From NCBI RefSeq assembly GCF_000023105.1, contig NC_012669.1:4279025-4343024 (forward strand): a stretch of DNA of 64,000 nucleotides, read 5' to 3'. The DNA is from Beutenbergia cavernae DSM 12333 (GTDB lineage: Bacteria; Actinomycetota; Actinomycetes; Actinomycetales; Beutenbergiaceae). This document shows positions 31,782-40,338 of this stretch, piece after piece. The translations under genes and the position numbers were made by a program. The stretch's first letter is position 1, and every line of letters begins with the position of its first letter. The notes beneath the pieces were generated by a model. That model had not been told where the DNA came from. It ran no database searches and saw nothing but the letters and a program-made list of their open reading frames with translations.

Positions 31782-33068
31782 GTGCTCGAGGCGCTGAACC
31801 GCCGGCTCGCCGCCGTCGGCGTCCGCACGCCGACCGGCCGGGACGCGCTGCTCGGCGCCGCCCTGGCCGTGGCGACGGTGGCGGCGTTCCTCCTCGTCCT
31901 GCGCATGATCGGCGGCGAGCTCGGCGCATCGTTCGAGCCGGCGGTGGAGCTCGCGACGATCCCGGCGTGGGCGCGGGTGACCGCCTGCCTGGTGCTCGCC
32001 GCGCAGGCGATGGCACTGACGCTGCGCCGTCGGGCACCCCTGCTGTGCCTGTTGCTCACGCTGGTCGGGCAGCTCGCGCTGGTGCCCCTGCTGCCCCCGC
32101 TCGTCTCGTTCCAGGCGCCGGCCGGCCTCGTCGCGGCGTACTCGCTCGGCGCGTACTCCCGGCGGCCCGTCGCGCTGTGGGGGGCGGCCGGGGTCGCCGT
32201 CGTCCAGGTGCTGCTCGGTTACGTGCTCGCGGGGGCGCGGGCGACCGAGGCCGAGGTGTCGGTCGCGTCGCAGCTGTGGGGTGGCCTCGTCTCCGCGCTG
32301 GTGACCTACCTCGGTGCGGCGCTGGTCGGGGCGTACGTCGGGACCCGGCGAGAGCTCCTGGCGCAGCTGCGGGAGCGCGTGACCCACGCCGAGCGGGAGC
32401 GCGAGGCGCTCGCCGCCCGGGCGGTGCTCGAGGAGCGGGGGCGCATCGCCCGCGAGCTGCACGACGTCGCCGCGCACCACCTGTCCGGGATCGTCGTGCA
32501 GGCGACGGCGGCCGACCGGCTCCTCGACCGCGAGCCCGAGCGCGTGCGCGAGTCGCTCGCGTCGATCCGCGCGCAGGGTCGCGAGACGCTGGAGAACCTG
32601 CGCGGCGTCGTCGGTCTGCTCCGCGGCGCCGACACGGCCGAGGACGCGCCGCAGCCGACCCTGGCCGACGCCGACGAGCTCCTCGACGTCGCCCGCGACA
32701 GCGGGAGCGCCGTCACCGTCGCGACGGCGGGGACCGCGTGGCCCCTCGGCCCCACCGCGGAGCTGACGGTGTACCGGGTGCTGCAGGAGTCGCTGTCGAA
32801 CGTCCGCCGGCACGCGCCCGGTGCGGCGATCGACGTCCGGCACTCCTACACCGCCGACGCGTACGTCGTCACGGTGCGCAACGCGCTCTCGCTGCGGGGG
32901 ACGACGGCGTCCGTGGAGTCGGGCGGACGCGGCCTCGTGGGCATGGCGGAGCGCGCGGCGCTGGTCGGAGGCGACCTCGAGGCCGGGGCCGGCCGCGACG
33001 GCGCGTGGACGGTGCGGCTCACCGTGCCGCGGGCCGGCACCCGCACCGTGCCGGGGGTGGCGCCGTGA
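31782..33068 (+). CDS. Two-component sensor histidine kinase (NarL-type, HisKA_3)
   Basis: This is a 428-residue sensor. GTG 31782 is chosen because AAGGAGG stands at 31770-31776; a GTG five codons upstream (31767) would put that site inside the gene. The N-terminal half holds several membrane helices (LVLRMIGGELG, LVLAAQAMALTLRRRAPLLCLLLTL, AGLVAAYSLGAYSRRPVA). The dimerisation helix is ARAVLEERGRIARELHDVAAHHLSGIVVQA with phospho-acceptor His in ELHDV. The ATPase domain has ESLSNVRRHA (N-box) and SGGRGLVGMAERAALVGGDLEAG (G-box). It is coupled to the response regulator by a GTGA overlap. Confidence 0.93.
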   Translation: MLEALNRRLAAVGVRTPTGRDALLGAALAVATVAAFLLVLRMIGGELGASFEPAVELATIPAWARVTACLVLAAQAMALTLRRRAPLLCLLLTLVGQLALVPLLPPLVSFQAPAGLVAAYSLGAYSRRPVALWGAAGVAVVQVLLGYVLAGARATEAEVSVASQLWGGLVSALVTYLGAALVGAYVGTRRELLAQLRERVTHAEREREALAARAVLEERGRIARELHDVAAHHLSGIVVQATAADRLLDREPERVRESLASIRAQGRETLENLRGVVGLLRGADTAEDAPQPTLADADELLDVARDSGSAVTVATAGTAWPLGPTAELTVYRVLQESLSNVRRHAPGAAIDVRHSYTADAYVVTVRNALSLRGTTASVESGGRGLVGMAERAALVGGDLEAGAGRDGAWTVRLTVPRAGTRTVPGVAP

Positions 33069-33730
33069 CGCGCGTGCTGCTCGTCGACGACCAGGCGGTC
33101 GTGCGGGCGGGCTACGCCGTGATCCTCGCCAGCGAGGGGCTCGACGTCGTGGGTGACGCGGCGTCCGGCCGGGAGGCGGTGCAGCGCGCCCGCGAGCTGC
33201 GGCCCGACGTCGTCGTCATGGACGTGCGCATGCCGGGCGGTGACGGGATCACGGCGACGCGCGAGCTCGCCGGGCCGGGCGCCGTCGACCCCGTCCCCGT
33301 GCTCGTGGTGAGCACGTTCGACCTCGACGAGTACGTGTTCGGCGCCCTCGAGGCGGGCGCCGGCGGGTTCCTGCTCAAGGACGCGGAGCCGGAGGTGCTG
33401 GCGGCAGCCGTCCGGCGGGTCGCGGCCGGCGAAGGACTCGTCGACTCGACGCTCACGCGCCGGGTCATCGACGAGTTCGCGCGCCGCCGGGCGCCCCGGT
33501 CCGCCGACCCCGACGCGCTCGGGCTGCTCAGCCCGCGGGAGCTCGAGATCGTCGAGCTGCTGAGCCGCGGCTCCTCGAACGCGGAGATCGCGGCGGCCCT
33601 CGTGCTCGAGCCGAGCACAGTGAAGTCGCACCTGAGCCGCATCATGACGAAGACCGCGACGCGGGACCGGGTGCAGCTCGTCGTCTGGGCGTTCACGCAC
33701 GGTGTCGTGGCGCCGCCCACGCCGCGCTAG
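33065..33730 (+). CDS. NarL/LuxR-family response regulator
   Basis: This is a 221-residue protein starting at GTG 33065. The receiver domain has the acid pair DD in LLVDDQ, the phospho-site Asp in VVVMDVRMPGGDG, T/S in VVSTFD and Lys in LLKDAEP. The C-terminal GerE/LuxR helix-turn-helix is LLSPRELEIVELLSRGSSNAEIAAALVLEPSTVKSHLSRIMTKTATRDRVQLVVWA. With the upstream kinase it probably controls the ABC genes of the same operon. Confidence 0.95.
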   Translation: MTRVLLVDDQAVVRAGYAVILASEGLDVVGDAASGREAVQRARELRPDVVVMDVRMPGGDGITATRELAGPGAVDPVPVLVVSTFDLDEYVFGALEAGAGGFLLKDAEPEVLAAAVRRVAAGEGLVDSTLTRRVIDEFARRRAPRSADPDALGLLSPRELEIVELLSRGSSNAEIAAALVLEPSTVKSHLSRIMTKTATRDRVQLVVWAFTHGVVAPPTPR

Positions 33731-33867
33731 GTGTGCTCGGCCGTCAGCTTGGTGACAGCCGGGTGGCTGGCGAGTGGACTGTGGCGACGTTCGGTCAGGG
33801 TGTCGTCCACGGCAGGAGATGTGCCCCTGGACGTGGTCGGGGTCGCCCCGGGTGAGCTCTCCGCGCT

Positions 33868-33921
33868 CGACCGCGTCACGAGGGTCCTGTAGGACCCGCC
33901 GGGGACCCTGATCACACGGTC
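33868..33921. repeat. Intergenic stem-loop element, copy B
   Basis: This is the second copy of the 54-bp element (see 27883-27936). The stem is AGGGTCC / GGACCCT, so the base pair outside GGGTCC is A-T here and C-G in copy A, a compensatory change. Both share CGACCGCGTCA on the left and GATCACACGGTC on the right. It lies 41 bp beyond the stop of a minus-strand TetR gene and between convergent genes. Confidence 0.8.
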
Positions 33922-33962
33922 GGGACAGGGGCGGCGCCACCAACCTCCTGGCCGAGAAACAC

Positions 33963-34598
33963 CTAGAGCGCGGCGAGCCTCACCCGGAGCCCATCGACCA
34001 GCGCGCGGAGCGTGAAGGCGAGTCGTTCCTGGGTGTCCACCGGGCCGTCCGCCGCCGCTGCCGAGAACAGCGGCCGGCCCCCGGCGACGCCGACGTCGGT
34101 GGACGGCGCCGCGGCGTCATCGGCCGCACGCCCGGAGGCGTGGTGCCCGATCACCGCCCCAGCGACGGCGTAGACGACGAGCAGTGCGTCGCGCGGCGTG
34201 AACCCCGCGTCGTGGAGCACCTCGAGCAGAGCCTCGACCTGGTCCATGGTCCGCTCGGTGATCGCGGGACGGGAGGCGAAAAGGGCGGCCGCGCCGGGAT
34301 GGCGCTGCAGGCCGTCGTGAAGTGCCGACCCGTAGTCGGAGACGACCCTTTCCCAGGGCCCCGAGGCCGACACCGACTCGAGCGCCTCGTCGAGGACGTG
34401 CTCGACGATCGCGTCCTCGAGCGCCTGCTTGTTCGGCACGTGGTGGTACAGCGTCATCGCCTCGACGCCCAGCTCGCGCGCCACCTTGCGCATCGACAGT
34501 GCCGCTGCGCCGTCGGAGTCCGCGAGCCGGACCGCCGCGTCCACGACCTGCTGCTTGGTCAACCCCGCGTGCCTGCCCTGCGCGCGCTGCTCGGCCAC
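33963..34598 (-). CDS. TetR-family transcriptional regulator
   Basis: This is a 211-residue regulator starting at GTG 34598 behind GAGGAGC. The helix-turn-helix is ALSMRKVARELGVEAMTLYHHVPNKQALEDAIVEHV (about residues 34-69). The C-terminal domain is of the TetR_C_1 (tetracycline repressor-like) kind, with GAVIGHHASGRAADD. Two matching palindromes lie between it and the divergent membrane-protein gene, making this the best-supported regulator/target pair in the window. Confidence 0.92.
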   Translation of the reverse strand: MAEQRAQGRHAGLTKQQVVDAAVRLADSDGAAALSMRKVARELGVEAMTLYHHVPNKQALEDAIVEHVLDEALESVSASGPWERVVSDYGSALHDGLQRHPGAAALFASRPAITERTMDQVEALLEVLHDAGFTPRDALLVVYAVAGAVIGHHASGRAADDAAAPSTDVGVAGGRPLFSAAAADGPVDTQERLAFTLRALVDGLRVRLAAL

Positions 34599-34621
34599 GA
34601 GCTCCTCCTTCGCTTGACTCC

Positions 34622-34666
34622 CTTACGTCGTAAGACTATCGTCCTGCGCGTCACTTACACTGTAAG
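34622..34666. promoter_or_regulatory. Pair of perfect TetR operators
   Basis: CTTACGTCGTAAG (34622-34634) and CTTACACTGTAAG (34654-34666) are perfect 13-bp palindromes with the shared frame CTTAC-N3-GTAAG. Their centres are 32 bp apart, about three helical turns, so dimers would sit on the same face. They fill the space between the divergent TetR and membrane-protein genes. Confidence 0.88.
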
Positions 34667-34681
34667 AGAAAGGAACGGTTC

Positions 34682-35158
34682 ATGAGCACCGTGGCATCCC
34701 CCCGACGCACTGTCGTCACGCCGGGCCGACGACGTCGCGTCGTCCAGGCCGTGCAGGTCGGCCTCGTGATGCAGCTCATCTGTCTCGCGCTGCCGCTGCT
34801 CGACCTGTGGGTGTTCGGCTCCGTCGAGCGCCACGTCCGCGCGGCCTACCCCGACTGGCCGTCGGCCGACGTCATGGCCGACAGGAACGCGATCCTGGGT
34901 GGGCTCGTCGCCGTCTCGCTGCTGGGCCTGCTCGGGTGGTGCGGCGCCTGGTGGTCCGCGCGAAGCGGACGCGGCGTCCGCGCCGTCGCCACGACTCTGT
35001 TCGCCGTCGGCGTGACGGTCCTGCTGTCGGTCGCCGGGCTGTCCGGCGGTGCGTACGACCAGGTGGTGCCGCTCTGGCTCGGCATCACCTCGCTCGTGCT
35101 GCCGGCGCTCCCGGGACTCACCGCCGTGCTCGCGGCCTGGAGCCGCAGCACCCGCTGA
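34682..35158 (+). CDS. Small integral membrane protein under TetR control
   Basis: This is a 158-residue protein with four predicted membrane helices (VGLVMQLICLALPLLDLWVF, AILGGLVAVSLLGLLGWCGAWW, VATTLFAVGVTVLLSVAGLS, PLWLGITSLVLPALPGLTAVLAAW) and a basic N-terminus. ATG 34682 follows an AAGGAAC site. No family is recognised. The two operators directly upstream suggest that the neighbouring TetR protein represses it, so it is probably induced by a small molecule. Confidence 0.8.
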   Translation: MSTVASPRRTVVTPGRRRRVVQAVQVGLVMQLICLALPLLDLWVFGSVERHVRAAYPDWPSADVMADRNAILGGLVAVSLLGLLGWCGAWWSARSGRGVRAVATTLFAVGVTVLLSVAGLSGGAYDQVVPLWLGITSLVLPALPGLTAVLAAWSRSTR

Positions 35159-35176
35159 GCCCTGGCGGCCGCCGCG

Positions 35177-35602
35177 TCACTGCGACGCGGCGGCCAGCGA
35201 GTGCCAGAACCAGAGGAGGAGGACGGCGTCGTCCACCGGCACCGTCGGGTCGACGTCGATCTGGACGAAGCTCGGGAACCCGCCCGTGAACCCGGTGTGG
35301 CCGACCTGCACGCCGCCGCGCCAGAGCGAGAACCCGGACGCGAGCGTTCCGTCCTTGTGCAGCTCGTACGCCGCGACGTGCGAGGCGGCGTGCCAGAGCG
35401 AGCCTCGCTCCTGCCACACGCGGAACGCGGGCTCGCTCGCGCCGTCCGGAGCGGCGGTGTACTCGGTCTGCCCGCGGCGGAGCAGCCAGCCGTAGCCGCG
35501 GATGTGCGCCTTGCTCTTCGTGCTCCACGGCGAGATGGGAATCCGCGCGACCTCAACGCCGTCGAGCAGGATCGTGTTCCCCGTCGCCCACTCCGCACGC
35601 AT
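35177..35602 (-). CDS. Conserved hypothetical protein (tandem paralogue 1)
   Basis: This is a 141-residue cytoplasmic protein, all-beta in appearance: ILLDGVEVARIPISPWSTKSKAHIRGYGWLL at the N-terminus, SEPAFRVWQ in the middle and DDAVLLLWFWHSLAAAS at the C-terminus. It is clearly similar to the next gene upstream (shared EW..., ..LL.G.EVARI, SEPAFR.W, PVDDAV.LLW), so the two arose by duplication. There is no catalytic motif and no recognised family. The pair lies between a small membrane protein and a LacI regulator. Confidence 0.7.
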   Translation of the reverse strand: MRAEWATGNTILLDGVEVARIPISPWSTKSKAHIRGYGWLLRRGQTEYTAAPDGASEPAFRVWQERGSLWHAASHVAAYELHKDGTLASGFSLWRGGVQVGHTGFTGGFPSFVQIDVDPTVPVDDAVLLLWFWHSLAAASQ

Positions 35603-35634
35603 GGTCGGTAGCCTCGCACGCGCCGCGCGCGAAG

Positions 35635-36087
35635 TCAGGGGGAGGACGCCGTGGCGGCGCTGTCCCGCGCGCGGATGAGGTAGGCGATCCAGAGGAGGAA
35701 GACGGCGTCGTCGACCGGGACGCCGTCGGCGATGTCCAGCGTCGGGCGGGACGACCAGAAGCCGGTGCGGCCGCTCGCGCCGACCTGGGTGCCGTTCGCC
35801 AGCACGACGAGGCCGGAGGACCAGAAGCCGGCGCCGCGGATCTCGTACGTCGCCGTCGCGGAGCTCATCCGCCACGCTCGCCCGAGGGCGCTCGGCCGCC
35901 ACGCGCGGAACGCCGGCTCCGACTGGCCCTGCGGGGTGCCCGTGCGCTGCGACCGGTCCTTGCCGAGCTCCCACGCGCGGCCCTGGATGACCGCCCGGGC
36001 GCGCTCGGCCCAGAACTCCTTGTCGATGCGGGCGACCTCGCGCCCGTTCAGGAGCACTGTGGCGTCCTTCGTCCACTCCAGGTGCAT
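35635..36087 (-). CDS. Conserved hypothetical protein (tandem paralogue 2)
   Basis: This is a 150-residue protein starting at ATG 36087. It shares the frame of the downstream paralogue: TVLLNGREVARIDKEFW, SEPAFRAWRP, WSSGLVVLANGTQVGASGRTGFW and DGVPVDDAVFLLWIAYLI. The two differ mainly in the middle and tail. A small ligand-binding or structural beta protein is possible, but nothing supports a specific role. Confidence 0.7.
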   Translation of the reverse strand: MHLEWTKDATVLLNGREVARIDKEFWAERARAVIQGRAWELGKDRSQRTGTPQGQSEPAFRAWRPSALGRAWRMSSATATYEIRGAGFWSSGLVVLANGTQVGASGRTGFWSSRPTLDIADGVPVDDAVFLLWIAYLIRARDSAATASSP

Positions 36088-36106
36088 GCTCGTCAGCCTG
36101 CCACGC

Positions 36107-37132
36107 TCACGGCTGCCGTCCCGCGGTGCTCTCGCGGACGACCAGCTCGTAGTCGGCGGCGAGCTCGAGCGGTTCGGGCGCGTCCTTCTGCCGGCTGGCG
36201 AGGCGCTCGACGGCGATCCGGGCGATCTGGTCGCGCGACGACGCGATCGTCGTCAGCGTCGGGCTCGAGACGCGGCCATACGGGATGTCGTCGAACCCGA
36301 CCACCGCGACGTCGTCCGGCACGCGGAAGCCGCGCCGGTGGAGCGCGTGGATGACGCCGAGCGCGAGCCAGTCCGTCGAGCAGAAGACCGCGTCCGGCAC
36401 CGGCCTGCCCAGCGCGGCGGCCCGGTCGAGGACGTCGCCCATCACCGACTCGCCCGCCTCACCGCGGTTCGACTCGACGGGCACCACCCGCTCCGGCTCG
36501 ACGGCGAGTCCGTGGGCGCGCATCGTCGCGAGGTAGCCGTCCCGCCGCAGGTTGACCGAGTCGTCGAGCGATGCGCCGACCATCGCCACCCTGGTGCGCC
36601 CCAGCTCGAGGAGGTGGCCGACGGCCAGGCTCGCCGCGCCGACGTTGTCGATCGCCACGTGGTCGGCGATGCCTCGGAACGGCTTGTCGCCGAGCAGCAC
36701 GAGCGGGGACGTGTCGGACCGTGCCGCGATCTCCTCCGGCGAGACACGGAGCGGGCTGAAGATCACGCCGTCGATCCGCTGCGGGAAGTCCCCCCGGAGG
36801 ACTCGCTGCTCCACCTCCGCCGACCCGCGCGTCTGCACGATCAGCACGAACCAGGCGCGCTCCTCGGCGGCCTCCAGCACGTGCATGGCGAGCGAGGCGA
36901 AGTACGGCATGTCGAGCTGGGGGACGACGAGCGCGATCGTGCCGGAGCGGCCGAGCGCCACGTTCCGCGCGGCCAGGTTCGGCCGGTAGCCGAGCTCCGC
37001 GATCGCGCGCTCGACGCGCTCCCGCGTGGCCGCCTTCACGTGCGGGAAGTCGTTGATGACGTTCGAGACCGTCTTCATCGAGACGCCCGCCCGCGCGGCG
37101 ACGTCCTGCAGCGTCGGTCTCACGGCACTCAT
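36107..37132 (-). CDS. LacI-family transcriptional regulator
   Basis: This is a 341-residue repressor. The N-terminal LacI helix-turn-helix is TLQDVAARAGVSMKTVSNVINDFPHVKAATRERVERAI, followed by the hinge YRPNLAARNVALGRSGTIALVVPQLDMPYFASL. The sugar-binding domain carries the usual DNVGAASLAVGHLLELG and DDVAVVGFDDIPYG. It is the last gene of the carbohydrate operon, 25 bp after the permease gene, and should bind the palindrome ahead of the sulfatase gene. Confidence 0.95.
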   Translation of the reverse strand: MSAVRPTLQDVAARAGVSMKTVSNVINDFPHVKAATRERVERAIAELGYRPNLAARNVALGRSGTIALVVPQLDMPYFASLAMHVLEAAEERAWFVLIVQTRGSAEVEQRVLRGDFPQRIDGVIFSPLRVSPEEIAARSDTSPLVLLGDKPFRGIADHVAIDNVGAASLAVGHLLELGRTRVAMVGASLDDSVNLRRDGYLATMRAHGLAVEPERVVPVESNRGEAGESVMGDVLDRAAALGRPVPDAVFCSTDWLALGVIHALHRRGFRVPDDVAVVGFDDIPYGRVSSPTLTTIASSRDQIARIAVERLASRQKDAPEPLELAADYELVVRESTAGRQP

Positions 37133-37157
37133 CGCTCCCCCAGCCCTCCGACCCGCG

Positions 37158-38027
37158 CTACTTCATGCCGGAGTGCGCGATCCCGTCGATGATCCGCCGC
37201 TGGAAGACGACGAACACGACCAGCACCGGCACGAGCGTGACGATGCTCATCGCGAACATCTCGCCCCACTGCGACTGCCCGGACGCGTCCAGGAACGTGC
37301 GCAGCGCGAGCGGCACCGTGAGCAGCTTCGGGTCCGACACGTAGATGAGCTGCGTGAGGAAGTCGTTGTAGGTCCAGATGAACGAGAAGATCGCCGTCGT
37401 CACGAGCGCCGGCTGGAGCAGCGGGAACACCACACGCCAGTAGATCTGCAGCTGGCCGCACCCGTCGATCCGGGCGGCGTCGTCCAGCTCGCGCGGCAGC
37501 CCGCGGATGAACTGCACCATGAGGAAGATGAAGAACGCCTCGACCGCGAGGAACTTCGGCACGATCAGCGGCAGGTACGTGTCCACCCAGCCCAGGTCCC
37601 GGAAGATCGCGTACTGCGCGATCAGCGTGACGTGGTGCGGCAGCATCATCGTCGCGAGCATCACGCCGAACAGCACCTTGCGACCCACGAAGCTCATCCG
37701 GGCGAACGCGTAGGCGGCGAGCGAGCACGAGAGCACGTTACCGACGACGACCGCCGCGCAGACCAGGAGCGAGTTGAGCAGGTACGTCGAGAACGGCCGC
37801 CCGAGCCCGACCCAGCCCTGCAGGTAGTTCGTCAGCACGGGGTCCTGGGGGATCAGCGAGTCCGACGTGAAGATCTGGTCCGGCTCCTTGAACGACGCCG
37901 ACAGCATCCACAGCAACGGATAGATCATGACCAGTGCGCCGAGGATCAGGACGGCGTGGGTCACCACGCGCCGCGACCGCAGGCCGGTCGCCGGGATCGC
38001 CGTCGCTCGCGGCCCTCCTGCGCTCAT
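37158..38027 (-). CDS. Carbohydrate ABC transporter permease (MalG/CUT1 type)
   Basis: This is a 289-residue permease with six helices, starting at ATG 38027 (overlapping the upstream permease stop). The EAA loop is ELDDAARIDGCGQLQIYWRVVFPLLQPAL, the contact site for the ATPase. No ATPase gene is in the cluster, as is usual for CUT1 systems that share MsiK. It pairs with the next permease and the binding protein. Confidence 0.95.
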   Translation of the reverse strand: MSAGGPRATAIPATGLRSRRVVTHAVLILGALVMIYPLLWMLSASFKEPDQIFTSDSLIPQDPVLTNYLQGWVGLGRPFSTYLLNSLLVCAAVVVGNVLSCSLAAYAFARMSFVGRKVLFGVMLATMMLPHHVTLIAQYAIFRDLGWVDTYLPLIVPKFLAVEAFFIFLMVQFIRGLPRELDDAARIDGCGQLQIYWRVVFPLLQPALVTTAIFSFIWTYNDFLTQLIYVSDPKLLTVPLALRTFLDASGQSQWGEMFAMSIVTLVPVLVVFVVFQRRIIDGIAHSGMK

Positions 38028-38998
38028 CGGGACCCCCCCGTGTCGCTCTCGTAGAACACCCAGAACCTGCTCATGAGGAAGTTCGCGGCGGTGAACGCCG
38101 CGATCACCAGCAGGAGGACCCACGCCATCGCCGCCGCATAGCCCATCCGGAAGTTCCCGAAGGCCTCCTGGTAGAGGTACAGCGTGTAGAAGAGCGTCGA
38201 GTCGGCCGGGCCGCCCGATCCCCCGGACACGATGTACGCCGGCGTGAACGCCTGGAACGACCCGATGATCTGCAGCACGAGGTTGAAGAACACGATCGGG
38301 CTGAGCAGCGGGAGCGTGATCCGCAGGAAGCGCCGCACCGCGCCGGCGCCGTCGACCTGCGCCGCCTCGAGCACCTCGCTCGGGATCTGCCGCAGCCCGG
38401 CCAGGAAGATCACCATCGGCGCCCCGAACTGCCAGACGCGCAGGATGATCAGCGTCCACAGCGACGTGTCCGGGTTCGTGACCCAGGAGCCGGACTCGAT
38501 ACCGAACCAGCCGAGCACGTCGTTCACGAGGCCTTCGGACCCGAAGATCTCCCGCCACAGGATGGCGATCGCGACGCTCCCGCCGAGCAGGCTCGGCACG
38601 TAGTACACGGCGCGGTACGCCGCGATGCCGCGCAGCCCCCGGTTGAGCAGCATGGCGACGCCGAGCGCGATGACCATCTCGAGCGGCACCGAGACCAGGA
38701 CGTAGGTCAGCGTGACGCGCGCCGACGCCAGGTAGCGCGGGTCGGAGAACATCTCGCGGTAGTTGTCGAGCCCGATCCACTCAGGCGGTGCGAGCAGCGA
38801 GTACTCGCTGAACGAGTAGTACAGGGACAGCGCCATCGGGCCGATCGTGAGCACCACGAGGCCGATCAGCCACGGCAGCAGGAAGCCGTACGCGGGCAGG
38901 CTCGCGCGCAGCCGCGACCGCAGCGGGGGTGTGACGTTCCGCGGGACGACGACGGCGGCCGTCGGCCTCGTGGCGCTCAGCGACCGGGTGGCGCTCAT
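38024..38998 (-). CDS. Carbohydrate ABC transporter permease (MalF/UgpA type)
   Basis: This is a 324-residue permease. The start ATG 38998 overlaps the binding-protein stop by 4 bp. AYGFLLPWLIGLVVLTIGPMALSLYYSFS is helix 1, and the EAA loop is EVLEAAQVDGAGAVRRFLRITLPLLSPI. It forms the heterodimeric channel with the following MalG-like permease. Confidence 0.95.
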   Translation of the reverse strand: MSATRSLSATRPTAAVVVPRNVTPPLRSRLRASLPAYGFLLPWLIGLVVLTIGPMALSLYYSFSEYSLLAPPEWIGLDNYREMFSDPRYLASARVTLTYVLVSVPLEMVIALGVAMLLNRGLRGIAAYRAVYYVPSLLGGSVAIAILWREIFGSEGLVNDVLGWFGIESGSWVTNPDTSLWTLIILRVWQFGAPMVIFLAGLRQIPSEVLEAAQVDGAGAVRRFLRITLPLLSPIVFFNLVLQIIGSFQAFTPAYIVSGGSGGPADSTLFYTLYLYQEAFGNFRMGYAAAMAWVLLLVIAAFTAANFLMSRFWVFYESDTGGSR

Positions 38999-40302
38999 CG
39001 CGCGGCGGCCTCCATGACCTGGGCTGCCGCGCCGGCGGCGTCGAGATCCCCGAACGCGATGCCCTCGTTCGCCCGGGCGAACGCGTCGGACACCGCGCTG
39101 TACCCGCTCGGCCACGCCGGAGGCGGCGCCCCGACCTGGTCCGTGATCGACTCGATGTACGCGATCGCCCTGCCCTCGGCGGAGTCGGGTGCGGCGCCGA
39201 GCAGCTCGCGGGCGCGCGCCGACGGCGGGACGCCGAGCGTGAGGCCGATCGCCTCGATCGCGCGGTCGTCGTTGATGAGGAAGTCGACGACCGACGCGGC
39301 GGTGTCCGGCGACGAGGTGGTCCCGGACACGCACCAGAAGTCGAGCGCCTTGATGTAGAGCCCGCTGAGGTCGCCGCTCGTCATCGACGGCACCGTCACC
39401 ACCTCGAGCGGGTTCTCCGTCAGCGGCTGGTAGAACGTCACCTGCTGCACCCAGCCGAACTGCAGCGGCGAACGTCCCTTCACGAGCAGCGAGTTCTCGA
39501 ACCCCGCGGACTCCGTGGTGACGTCGGCCGGCGGGACGGCGCCCGACTGGCGCAGGCGCTCCCACAGCGCGAACCACTCCTCCACGGCGTCCTGCTCCAC
39601 GCCGAACGACCCGTCCTGCGTGAACAGCTCACCGCCGAGCTGCCGCGCGTAGACGCTGAACGCCTGGATGTTGCCGCCGTTGTCGTTGCTGCCGTACGAG
39701 TCGTCCCCGGCCGCCGCGTGGAACTCCGTGGTGAGCGCCTCGTAGTCGTCCCAGGTCCAGTCGGCGTCCGGCGCCGGCAGGCCGACGGCGTCGAGCTGTG
39801 CCGGGTCCACGAAGACGGCGAACGCGATCGAGCTCTGCCCGACGCCGAACGTGCCGTCCGCGACGTCGCCGCTGACGGCGACGTCGTCGTCCAGGTCGCC
39901 CGTGTCGATGTCGCCGTTCCCGACGGCGTCCGCGAGGTCGAGCAGGGCGCCCCGCTCCGCGTACTCGGCGAAGTACGACATCGACATCCGGAACACGTCC
40001 GGCGTCGTCCCACCGGCGGTCTGGGTGGCGAGCTTGTCCCAGTAGTCGTCGAACGCCGCGAACTCGGTCTCGAGGTCGACGTCGGGGTTGTCCGAGGCGA
40101 ACGCGTCGAGCGCCGCCGCCATGCCGTCGTGCACGGGCTGGCCGCCGTACCAGGCGACGCGCGCCGCGCCCTGGTCCTCGCCGCCGCCTCCACCGCCTCC
40201 CCCACCGCCGGCCCCGCTCCCGCTGCCGCACGCGGTCAGCGCTCCGGTGGCGAGCAGGCCGGCGCCTGCCCCGAGGAACGTTCGACGCTGAAGATCCTTC
40301 AT
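38995..40302 (-). CDS. Carbohydrate-binding lipoprotein of ABC transporter (Tat-type signal)
   Basis: This is a 435-residue extracellular solute-binding protein. The signal peptide has the twin-arginine motif QRRTFLG and a lipobox LTAC, then an unbroken run of Gly (about ten) acting as a tether. The family 1 fold is shown by VAWYGGQPVHDGMAAALDAFASDNPDVDLE and TTPDVFRMSMSYFAEYAERGALLDL. It is fed by the neighbouring sulfatase gene context, so a sulfated or desulfated sugar is a plausible ligand (inference). Confidence 0.93.
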   Translation of the reverse strand: MKDLQRRTFLGAGAGLLATGALTACGSGSGAGGGGGGGGGGEDQGAARVAWYGGQPVHDGMAAALDAFASDNPDVDLETEFAAFDDYWDKLATQTAGGTTPDVFRMSMSYFAEYAERGALLDLADAVGNGDIDTGDLDDDVAVSGDVADGTFGVGQSSIAFAVFVDPAQLDAVGLPAPDADWTWDDYEALTTEFHAAAGDDSYGSNDNGGNIQAFSVYARQLGGELFTQDGSFGVEQDAVEEWFALWERLRQSGAVPPADVTTESAGFENSLLVKGRSPLQFGWVQQVTFYQPLTENPLEVVTVPSMTSGDLSGLYIKALDFWCVSGTTSSPDTAASVVDFLINDDRAIEAIGLTLGVPPSARARELLGAAPDSAEGRAIAYIESITDQVGAPPPAWPSGYSAVSDAFARANEGIAFGDLDAAGAAAQVMEAAAR

Positions 40303-40338
40303 GGTGTTTCCCTCCGTCGGGTCGTCGTCACTGCGTGG

